Positions 53,544 through 61,151 of a stretch of 61,151 nt of DNA are shown here, in pieces. The notes beneath the pieces are model-generated. The model saw only the letters and a program-made list of their open reading frames with translations, was not told the DNA's origin and searched no databases. The position numbers and the translations under genes are program-made. Source of the DNA: Vicinamibacterales bacterium (GTDB taxonomy: Bacteria; Acidobacteriota; Vicinamibacteria; Vicinamibacterales; UBA8438); NCBI GenBank assembly GCA_937766455.1, contig CALLXD010000003.1, forward strand, positions 1-61,151, in the 5' to 3' direction. How positions within the stretch are numbered: the stretch's first letter is position 1; each line of letters starts with the position of its first letter.

Positions 53544-54923
53544 ATGAGCTCTGAATCGACATCCGTCCGGCGAGCCGTCTGGGCAGGAAGCGTCATTGTC
53601 GCCTGGTGGCTCGGCGTCGGCCTGCTCTCGAGAGCGACCGGCCCCTCGGTGGACGTCTGGACCGAGCGCTTGTTCACCATCGGGTTGGCGCTGACCTACC
53701 TGGCGTGTTGGTTCGGTGTATCCGGCTCGTCAGCGTCAGCATCGTCCGGGTCATCGCGCTGGGCCATGCCGCGTCATATCCAACTCCGCGCGATCGGCAC
53801 CAGCCTGATCCTGGTCGTGTTGGTCGCGCTCCTTGAGTTACCGGCGGCGTTCGGTCTCCTCAGTTACGCCGGCATCCTCGAGACCACGGCTGTCACCGAC
53901 GCGTTCATCGCCGACGCCGCGCTGTCGTTTCGTCGACCGCCAGGGGCCGCGTGGACGGGGCAGGTGCGTAGCGACCTCGCCAGCGGGTGGAACGTGCCTT
54001 TGGCTCCGCCGAAGGCCATCTCGTTCACCACGGACGCGCAGGGCTTCCGGAACGTGACCGACCCGACCCGAGCGGACGTGGCCCTGATCGGGGACTCGTA
54101 TGTCGAGGGCTGGTATGTCTCTGACGACGCGACGGTCGCAACCGTGCTCGAACGACGGTTACGCCGACCGGTCTCCAACCTCGCTGTCTCCGGATACGGG
54201 ACATTGCAGGAACTGGAAGTCCTGCGTCGGTACGCCCTGCCGCTGCGCCCGCGACTCGTGGCCTGGTTCTTCTTCGAGGGCAATGACCTCTACGATGACC
54301 AGTCCTTTGAGGACACGATGCTGTATCTCGAAGACCATGACGTCGAGGACCTCGGCTTCGATCTGGGAGTCGGGTTCGACTGGCCGCGGTTCCGGCGCGG
54401 GTCGCTCGTTCGCAACGCACAGCGCTGGCTTCGTCGGGCGGCACATCCGCTGATACCCCAGCCGCTGCCGCCGCACGGTTGGTTCCTGGACAACAACGGA
54501 ACCCGCCACCTCCTCGCGTACCACGACTACGCCGCCCTGGAGTTCACCGAGTACGAGGCAGAGCGCTTTGCTACCGCCCAGCGAGCCATTCGGGAGGGCG
54601 TCGCGCTGGGTCGAGACCACGGAGTCGTCGTGATTCCGATCTTTGTCCCGATGAAATTCCGGATCTACGGCGCGCACTGCACGTTCGCGCCGGAAAGCCC
54701 GTGCCGCCGGTGGCAGCCGTGGGACCTGTCCGAGCGATTCAATACGTTCTGTGCCGACGAAGGTCTCGACTGTGTGGACTTGTCCCCCCTCATGCAGGCC
54801 GAAGCCGCGGCCGGGCGTCTCTTGTATGCCGCGGAGGACAGCCACTGGAATGAAGCGGGCCACCAATTCGTGGCGACCCAGCTTGAGGCGCTCTGGCAGC
54901 GCCTCGACCTGGGAGCACAGTAA
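53544..54923 (+). CDS. membrane-anchored SGNH/GDSL hydrolase-like protein
   Basis: 459 aa. Two or three N-terminal helices to about residue 120, then an SGNH-type domain: block I 'ALIGDSYVEGWYV' with Ser, 'NLAVSGYGTLQELEVLRRY', 'FFFEGNDLYD' with the Asn of block III, and C-terminal 'AAEDSHWNEAGHQF' with the catalytic Asp-x-x-His. Members esterify or deacetylate polysaccharides (AlgX/AlgJ-like). The divergent gap to the MBL gene is 82 bp. Substrate unknown. Confidence 0.85.
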   Translation: MSSESTSVRRAVWAGSVIVAWWLGVGLLSRATGPSVDVWTERLFTIGLALTYLACWFGVSGSSASASSGSSRWAMPRHIQLRAIGTSLILVVLVALLELPAAFGLLSYAGILETTAVTDAFIADAALSFRRPPGAAWTGQVRSDLASGWNVPLAPPKAISFTTDAQGFRNVTDPTRADVALIGDSYVEGWYVSDDATVATVLERRLRRPVSNLAVSGYGTLQELEVLRRYALPLRPRLVAWFFFEGNDLYDDQSFEDTMLYLEDHDVEDLGFDLGVGFDWPRFRRGSLVRNAQRWLRRAAHPLIPQPLPPHGWFLDNNGTRHLLAYHDYAALEFTEYEAERFATAQRAIREGVALGRDHGVVVIPIFVPMKFRIYGAHCTFAPESPCRRWQPWDLSERFNTFCADEGLDCVDLSPLMQAEAAAGRLLYAAEDSHWNEAGHQFVATQLEALWQRLDLGAQ

Positions 54924-55125
54924 GGCTGGTGCGGACGTAGTCGGGTTCCAACTACAATCCGCGTTCGAAGCTGCACGGCGAGGATCGCGGAGGCGATGGC
55001 CATGCTCTTGCATCATGTGGTCAGTGGGCACGTGGGGCCAGACGGACGGGCGGATCGGCGTGGAAAACTACCCGCGCGCGGCAAATTTTTCCCCACGCCG
55101 ACGCATCGATTGTCGCGGAGCAGAA

Positions 55126-56604
55126 ATGACTAGGACCGGAACCAGGGGACTCACGGGATCGGCGCTCGCACTGGCCCTCCTGTTGCCCTCTGCGATGCCA
55201 GCCGCGGCGACGCAGAGTTCGCTGCAACCAGCGGGATGGGACGACCAGATTAGGTTGTCTGAGGCGGTCGACCTCAACGACGACCCGCACATCGTCGAAA
55301 TCACCCTGGAGGCACGGGTGGACACCGTCACGATCGCACCGGGCGTGGACATTGACGCGTGGACCTACAACGGCACGATCCCTGGTCCGCTGATTCGCGC
55401 GCGGGTGGGTGACCGCGTCATCGTGCACTACACGAACAACCTGCCACGACCCAGCACCGTCCACTGGCATGGAATCCGGGTCCCCATCGAGATGGACGGC
55501 GTCCCCGGATACTCGCAGCCACCGGTGGAGGTCGGGGGCTCATTCACCTACGACTTCATCGTGCCGGACGCTGGGACCTTCTGGTGCCACCCGCACGTGA
55601 TGTCGGCCGCGCAGGTGGGATTTGGCTTGTATGGCGCGTTCGTGGTGGACGACCCGGAAGAAGACCTCGGGATCGCAGACGAGTTGGTCATCGTCCTCAG
55701 TGATATCGACGCCGACGAGAACGGCACACTGCGTTCGCCGGACACGGGCGGTTCTCTGGGCATGGTCTTCGGCCGCGAAGGAAATTGGGTGCTCGTGAAC
55801 GGCCGGCACCAACCCTCACTCACCGCGCGTAGTGGAGCGCCCCAGCGCTGGCGCATTATCAATGCCGCCAAGAGCCGCTACTTCATGCTCGACCTGGGCC
55901 CCGGCCACATGTTCCGGAAGATCGGCGGCGACGGCGGTTTGACCGAATATTCCGAAGACCACGACTTCCTCTTGCTGGGCGCGGGCGAACGAGCGGACGT
56001 CTTGGTGACACCGACGGGAGACCCCGGCAAGTCGTTGATGTTACGTTCAGCGCTGCACGACCGCGGGTTCGGTAGCACCGAGTATCGAGACATCGAGGAC
56101 CTGGTGCCGATCACCGTCTCCGACCTGCCTCCATACGCGGCGGGCCCACTTCCCGACACCACGCGGGACATCACCCCCTACTCAACCGAAGGTGCGACCG
56201 CGGTCGACCTGACGCTGACGCTCACGCAGGATCCCCGTGACCGCTCGTTCGAATACCGCATCAATGGCCAACCGGGATGGACCACGACGCCAGTGCTCGC
56301 GGCTCTCGGCGATGTCCAGCTGTGGACCGTCGAAAACACAACCAAGTGGTCGCATCCTCTCCACCTGCACGGATTCTTCTTTCTGGTGCTGGACGAACAC
56401 GACGAACCAGTCCGCCCCTTGGAGTGGAAGGACACCGTCGACATTCCATTCGAGAAGACCCGGCGACTGCTCGTTCGCTTCGACGAGCGACCCGGCACCT
56501 GGATCTTTCACTGCCATATCCTCGATCACGCCGAGGGCGGCATGCTGAGCGCCGTACAGCTCGGGCTGCCCGCCAGCGCATTCACTCCCCTGGCGGTCCA
56601 CTGA
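55126..56604 (+). CDS. multicopper oxidase
   Basis: 492 aa, secreted ('ALALALLLPSAMPAAA'). Copper motifs in order: 'VHWHGIRVP', 'FWCHPHVM', 'HPLHLHGFFF' and 'WIFHCHILDHAEGGM', the last with His-Cys-His and the downstream Met as T1 axial ligand. It oxidises a substrate while reducing O2 to water; laccase, metal or nitrite-related activity cannot be told apart. ATG 55126 is used (GGAGCAGAA upstream). The 200-bp leader after the SGNH gene has no recognised gene. Confidence 0.93.
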   Translation: MTRTGTRGLTGSALALALLLPSAMPAAATQSSLQPAGWDDQIRLSEAVDLNDDPHIVEITLEARVDTVTIAPGVDIDAWTYNGTIPGPLIRARVGDRVIVHYTNNLPRPSTVHWHGIRVPIEMDGVPGYSQPPVEVGGSFTYDFIVPDAGTFWCHPHVMSAAQVGFGLYGAFVVDDPEEDLGIADELVIVLSDIDADENGTLRSPDTGGSLGMVFGREGNWVLVNGRHQPSLTARSGAPQRWRIINAAKSRYFMLDLGPGHMFRKIGGDGGLTEYSEDHDFLLLGAGERADVLVTPTGDPGKSLMLRSALHDRGFGSTEYRDIEDLVPITVSDLPPYAAGPLPDTTRDITPYSTEGATAVDLTLTLTQDPRDRSFEYRINGQPGWTTTPVLAALGDVQLWTVENTTKWSHPLHLHGFFFLVLDEHDEPVRPLEWKDTVDIPFEKTRRLLVRFDERPGTWIFHCHILDHAEGGMLSAVQLGLPASAFTPLAVH

Positions 56605-56700
56605 GCCCCGATCTTTCGACCCCGATTGGCGCCAGCACCGGTCGCGATCCGATGGTATCCTCGGCCAACAAATACGCGCGTCAGCCAGAGGAGAGAGCCA

Positions 56701-57627
56701 TGGACCCGCAGCGACCAAAGATTCCGGCGGAAGCCGTCGACCTGTACACCCAGTTCATCCACGGCGATGTCAGCCGTCGTGACTTTCTGTCGGGCGTGAA
56801 GCGCTTCGCCAGTGGTGGGCCTCACTGCCACGGCGATTGTCGAGGCGCTGATGCCGGATTACGCGCTCGGGCAGCAGGTCTCCAAAGAAGACGAGCGGAT
56901 CCGTGCGAGCTACGAGACCCTGCCGTCGCCCAGACGGCAACGGCTACATCCGAGGGTACCTGGTGCGGCCCTTCAGCGCCGACTCGCGCAGAGCGAGACC
57001 CCGAGCCCAGCTGCCTGGCGTGATCGTGATTCACGAGAACCGAGGGCTCAATCCGCATACCGAGGATGTGGCGCGGCGTTTCGCCTCTGGCGAATTTCAT
57101 GGCGTTCGCGCCGGACGCCGCTGACCACCGCTCGGCGGCTATCCGGGCGACGACTACCAGGGCGGACAGCTGTTCCGTGCCATCGATCGCGACAAGATGA
57201 CCGCGGACTTCGTCGCCGCTGCGCGGTGGTTGCAGTCCCGTCCGGACTGCAACGGACGGATCGCCGCGACCGGGTTTTGCTTCGGGGGCGGTCATGTCCA
57301 ACACGCTGGCCGTGCTGCTGGGTGCCGACCTGGCGGCCGCGGCGCCGTTCTATGGTCGGGGCTCCCGCCGTGGCGGACGTGCCGGACATCCGGGCGGCCA
57401 TGCTCATTCACCATGGTGCGCTCGATACCAGGCTGGTCGGGGCCTATCCCGACTACGCGGCGGCAATGGTGACCAGCGACATCACGCACGAGGGGCATAT
57501 CTACCCGGACTCGGTGCACGGTTTCTTCAATGACGCCACGCCGGCGCGTTATAATCAGGCCACGGCGGAGGAGGCTTGGACGCGCACGATCGCGTGGTTC
57601 AACCGATACATGCGGGAGGCGGCCTGA
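56701..57627 (+). pseudogene. dienelactone hydrolase family protein, several frameshifts
   Basis: ATG 56701 follows a good ribosome site (GAGGAG). Pieces in order: 'AEAVDLYTQFIHGDVSRRDFL' (Tat-like twin Arg), 'TATAIVEALMPDYALGQQVS', 'IRGYLVRPFSADS', 'LPGVIVIHENRGLNPHTEDVARR', 'GGYPGDDYQGGQLF', 'NGRIAATGFCFGGG' with nucleophile Cys, 'NTLAVLLGADLAAAAPFYG', and 'GHIYPDSVHGFFNDATPARYNQ' with His. At least five indels are needed. It resembles YghX-type DLH enzymes. The same type of error affects the next three genes, so assembly error is likely. Confidence 0.8.
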
Positions 57628-57692
57628 GTGCTGCTGCGTCTCACACGGCACCGCGCACGTCGCCCCACCCGCGGGCGGCGTGCGCGGTGTTC

Positions 57693-59399
57693 CTAGTTGC
57701 CGCCGACCTGGACCTGGTAGGAGCTGTCGAACAGGTCGAGCTTGGCCTCATCGCACCTTGCTGGTCGCGCCTGTCCCGTCGGTCGCGAAATGGAGCGCCG
57801 GCTCTGACTCGCGGTCGTATGTCGGGCCAGTCTGGCAGCCGCTCGCCGTTCGGGTTCCCGGTAGTTGCGAAGTTCACCCAGTAATGGGACATCTGCGCTG
57901 AAAGCTCGTGGTCGCGGTCATTCCAGTCGATTCCCACCAGCCCAACATTCGCGAACGCATAGGCCAGGTCACCCGAGTGGTATGCCCCCGGCGCCCCCGC
58001 CGTCCGGGCGCGTAGTCAAGCTCTGGTCCCTCCGGCCGATAGAGACGGAACACACCGGTGGAGCATGGCTAAAGTGATACAGGTAGACGTCGTTCGTCGT
58101 GCCGATGGCCCGGGCCCAAGCGCGCATCTGCCAGGTGAAGCTACGGTCGGCCGCGATAGCCTGCCCGGCCGTTCGTGTGGATGACGCCGTCTCGTCCGCG
58201 TACGCCGCCAGCAGGGCGTCTGCTTGCCCCCCCCGTACTGATTCCGGATGCCGGCGACGAACTCGTCGTGAGGCGACTCAGGCATCCCCGCATAGAGCGT
58301 CGTACCTTCGTCGGACAGTGATCCAAGAATGACCGCCACGTCGTTCTGCTGGCCGGCGGGCAAAAATCTCGTCGGCCAACGCCGGTAGCACCCAACCGTC
58401 CACCACCATGCTGGCGCCGCGGCCCGCCGCCGTCTGCGCTTCCATCACGGCCTCCGGTGTAGCCCCCTGAGCGCGGTGGCCACACCCGGCCCATCACCCT
58501 CGACACCAAGCTCGGCTGCAATCGCCAGCCCCACGTCGTGACCCGAGGCGTCTGTCGCCTCGCCACCCGTCGCCGACAGATGGGGCCGAGGCGCACCGAA
58601 ACAGCCACCGGAATGCCCCAATCGCCTTCTGGAACAACCCGCGCGCCAACGGCGACGCGTGCAGCGCGCGCACACGGACCAGGACCCAGCGGACTGGCCA
58701 AAGATAGTGACGTTGTCCGGATCGCCGCCGAATGCGGCGATGTTGTCCCCGCACCCAGGCGAGCGTCGCGACGTGGTCCAGGAGGCCGTAGTTCCCTGAC
58801 GAGTCCTGCGGCGACTCGGACGTCAGGGCCGGATGCGCAAGGAAACCGAGGGGACCGAGCCGATAGTTGGCGGTCACCATCAACACGCCCTTTTTTCGCC
58901 ATGGCGGTGCCGTCGAAGATCGTCGCACTGCCCACACCCGCGGTGTGTCCGCCTCCATGGAACCAGACCATGACCGGCATCTGGTCGCCATCCCGCGGCG
59001 GGCGACCAGACATTCAGCGTCAAACAGTCTTCGCTCCGCGTCAGTTCGCCGCGCGAGTAGGGTGAGTCCTCGGGGGTTCCGCGCCTGCCAGCAGGCTGGG
59101 CCGAACCGGGTGGCCGTCTTCGTGCCCTCCCACGACTCGACAGGGGCGGGCGGGCGCCAGCGCAGCTCGCCAACCGGCGGTTCCGCGAACGCGATGCCGA
59201 GCGGAACACCGATACCCCCGCTGCCTCGTCAGCCCATGCGCCCTCGAGTTGTCCGGCCGAGGTCTGCACGACCGGCACCACCGGCACGCTCAGCGCTCAT
59301 CCGGGACCTCGCTCGTCCCGGTCTCGCCTCCGCACGCCGTCGCCAGAAGGACGGTCCCTAGCACGCTCCAACCGACACAGCTGTCTGCATCCCACGCAT
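57693..59399 (-). pseudogene. type-B carboxylesterase lipoprotein, heavily frameshifted
   Basis: Minus-strand fragments in order: a lipobox 'LLATACGGE' near the N-terminus, 'VQTSAGQLEGAW', 'SEDCLTLNVWSP', 'MPVMVWFHGGGHTAGVGSATIFDG', 'VTANYRLGPLGFLAHPAL', 'GNYGLLDHVATLAWVR', 'VTIFGQSAGSWSV' (nucleophile Ser near 58690), and C-terminal 'MSHYWVNFATTGNPNGE...LPDWP' to the stop at 57693. This is the order of a p-nitrobenzyl-esterase/cholinesterase-type enzyme. Ten or more indels are required across 1.7 kb. Function as a secreted ester hydrolase is clear; integrity is not. Confidence 0.78.
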
Positions 59400-59435
59400 G
59401 CTTCGCTCTCCTACAGTTCATAGCCGCCGTCGCGG

Positions 59436-60429
59436 CTACCTGGTCTCGACCTCTACACTGAACCACCGAAAACCGGTATAGGTGGCGGTGCCATTGATAC
59501 GCGTGACCGATTCGCGGTTGTCGTACTGCTCACGCATCTCGGACCGGAACCAGCCGACCATCCCCGTCCTCGTGCTCGACCATGTCGAAGCGCACCGCGA
59601 TCACCGCTTTGACGCTCGCGCTCGTCAACCACCAGCTCCGTCGCACGCACCCGCCCGGTCGCCCCCTTCGATCCAGAAGCGGCCGCGAGCCGGCAGGTTA
59701 CGTCCGTCGCCACCTCTGAGCACCGTCGTGGGCCAGGTTTCGCGATAGGCGATCACCTGCAGGTCGGCGCCGTCCTCAGACTCTGGACGGTCAAGACCCA
59801 GCGGTGGCGAGCTGTCGCGGACCGACTCGAACGTGAACCGCGACTTGTGGGACGCCCGGAGAAAACAGCAACGCGTATGTCGGCGTGTTGAAGTTCCGCG
59901 CGACGTCGCCCAGGTTGTAGCGGGCGCTCTCGGCCCGGATCGTCGCGATCTGTCGCTCGGAGGAGGCCGGAGCCTCCAGAAACAGACGGGCCAGACGCTC
60001 GTCGCGGTCGCGCACCGCGCGACGGTCGACCTGGAACACGTCACGAAATCCGTAGTACCGCTGCTGCCCCTCTGCCCGGAACAACAGGAAGTCTGACTGG
60101 AGGACTCTCCGCCTCACGGACCCGGGGGCGGTGTTCGGCCCCCCGCGGGCTCGCTGTTCGTAGCGCTCTTCGGCGACCATCCCGTTGAGCTGCGTGTGCA
60201 ACAACTCAACCGAGGCGGTCGCGCGGGCAAGCAGGCCGGCGGCCGGGCTCTCTTGCGCCCGCCCAACCGGGTGCATCGCCAGGACCGCTGCAGCCGTCAG
60301 CCCCCACCCACCCGCTCGCGACGACACGACTGCGTCGTCTACTGCGTCGTCTACTGCGTCGGCAGACGGACCCCATGGCCGCGATCGTACGACTCGGGCC
60401 GCGCCTCGCACGACACGAAGGAACCGCAC
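59436..60429 (-). pseudogene. secreted hypothetical protein (Acidobacteriota type), frameshifted
   Basis: N-terminal signal-like 'LTAAAVLAMHPVGRAQ', then 'QLNGMVAEERYEQR', 'LQSDFLLFRAEGQQRYYGFRDVFQVD', 'RDRDERLARLFLEA', 'IRAESARYNLGDVARNFNTPTYALLF', then in other frames 'SRFTFESVRD', 'LQVIAYRETWPTTVLRGGDG', 'ARGRFWIEG', and the end 'INGTATYTGFRWFSVEVETR' at 59436. The start is uncertain. Family seen in Acidobacteriota (from memory); function unknown. Two or more indels needed. It carries a 12-bp tandem repeat near the N-terminus. Confidence 0.68.
60330..60360. repeat. 12-bp tandem repeat, about 2.6 copies
   Basis: The unit CTGCGTCGTCTA recurs at 60330, 60342 and partly at 60354. On the minus strand it encodes Asp/Ala/Val repeats (DAVD...) in the N-terminal part of the frameshifted hypothetical gene. 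Likely a short slippage expansion. Confidence 0.7.
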
Positions 60430-60519
60430 GATGCGCGTGCCCCGTCTGGGAGGCCGACGGGATCACCTGGTTCACTATCCGCTTCGACGCGCGATTGCGG
60501 CCCCAGAGCCTCGCTGCGC

Positions 60520-61151
60520 TCAGGGCGCCTGGCAGACAAAATTCGCGGCGTCATCCGTGCTGCCCGTCCCGGAGTACACGGCCCGCTGCGGGTACGGGAC
60601 ACAGCGGACCGCGTTCGATCGACGGCACCGTCGCGTGTCCGCGAGCGCGATGATCTGATCCGGCGCCTTCCCCTGCTCCACCCACTCTTCCATCACCGTG
60701 AGCGCGTCGAAATGCGTTCGGGCCCTCGCCCCCGGCGCAGTGGCCCATGCCGGGCGCCATGAACAGACGAAACCCATCGCGCACCAGCGCCTCGTCGGCC
60801 ACGGTCTCGAGGACGCGATCGTAGTACTGGGGTCGCGTTCGCCGGGGAGATCTGGGCGTCCGCCCACCCGTGATAGGCCAGCAACTTACCCCCGCTATCC
60901 AGGAACGGACGCAGGTTGGGGTCCAGCGCATTCAACGTGTCGTTGTCGACCTCCTCAGCGGCCACGATGTCGGTCGTCGAAGTCGAAGTCGTCGATGCTC
61001 CAGTCACGGTCACCGTGGATCAGGTAACGGTACTGCTCGATCCCGGTCGCGCGCGCCGACCGTGTCCAACCCAAATCGGTCCAGTTAGGGCTCACTGCCT
61101 GGCAACACCCCCGTAATGGCCCGGCCGGTCTCCGGGTTGGTCGGAGACGCA
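60520..61151 (-). pseudogene. tannase/feruloyl esterase family hydrolase, 3' part, frameshifted and cut by the window
   Basis: The minus-strand C-terminal part of a tannase-type alpha/beta hydrolase. Pieces: 'SPTNPETGRAITGVLPGSEP' and 'YRYLIHGDRDWSIDDFDFD' near the window end, 'DPNLRPFLDSGGKLLAYHGWADAQISP' (Asp), 'LFMAPGMGHCAGGEGPN' (His and the disulphide Cys next to it), and 'AVYSGTGSTDDAANFVCQAP' before the stop at 60520. At least three indels. The upstream two thirds lie beyond 61151. Expected secreted esterase for aromatic esters. Confidence 0.78.

Noticed and set aside
1-61151. CRISPR array, tRNA, rRNA or prophage genes
   Set aside because: No regularly spaced repeats, tRNA-like arms, rRNA blocks or phage structural motifs were recognised by eye; a tRNA scan was not possible here.

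Overview
The window is GC-rich, densely coded DNA on both strands, apparently from an Acidobacteriota bacterium, most likely Vicinamibacteria (subgroup 6). This is inferred from gene content: a DUF5916 outer-membrane protein, cytochrome c/copper-monooxygenase-like proteins with a CASCH heme site, several secreted proteins with a 'PDGxPDLxGxW'-type N-terminus, DUF6152, a bacilliredoxin (bacillithiol users), a quinoprotein dehydrogenase with a cytochrome c, and a Na+-pumping decarboxylase operon. No rRNA, tRNA, CRISPR array or prophage was recognised by eye.

Layout. 0-2.2 kb: a complete IS3-family element with inverted repeats and a 4-bp target duplication splits a Rieske-ThDP enzyme gene. 2.2-9.9 kb: DUF5996, an ATP/ADP-translocase-like transporter with one internal stop, PPK2, a VTC-domain protein (together a likely polyphosphate/nucleotide locus), then small stress and housekeeping genes. 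10-12.7 kb: a DUF5916 gene with an in-frame amber codon. 12.8-22.7 kb: a co-directional glycoside assembly/export locus (GH-A/GT2 fusion, ABC exporter, two glycosyltransferases, PIG-L deacetylase, zinc-ribbon methyltransferase, beta-hydroxyacid-type dehydrogenase). 22.8-26.8 kb: an esterase, an exonuclease/phosphatase, an LTA-synthase-like sulfatase and DoxX. 26.9-38.4 kb: FkbM and other methyltransferases, creatininase-like hydrolase, GTP cyclohydrolase II, RibD-type reductase, nucleotide-sugar dehydrogenase, then the tight operon dehydrogenase / PTPS-like / GT4 / methyltransferase / flippase-like protein, with a divergent CDP-alcohol phosphatidyltransferase. This is the best candidate for an undescribed pathway: it suggests a GTP-derived heterocycle that is glycosylated, methylated and possibly put on a lipid. 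38.5-43.7 kb: secreted proteins of unknown role and a cytochrome c/copper protein. 43.8-48.6 kb: DinB and the four-gene methylmalonyl-CoA-decarboxylase-type operon. 48.7-56.6 kb: quinoprotein, cytochrome c, secreted protein, metallo-beta-lactamase-fold hydrolase, SGNH hydrolase, multicopper oxidase. 56.7-61.15 kb: four enzyme or secreted-protein genes broken by many frameshifts.

Data quality. Frameshifts cluster at 31.9 kb, 33.3-36.8 kb, 43.55 kb and above all 56.7-61.15 kb, and often sit in short homopolymers. This pattern looks more like uncorrected long-read assembly error than genuine gene decay, so genes called 'pseudogene' there may be intact in the organism. The IS insertion is a real disruption. 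The two isolated in-frame stops (transporter and DUF5916) are single substitutions and remain ambiguous.
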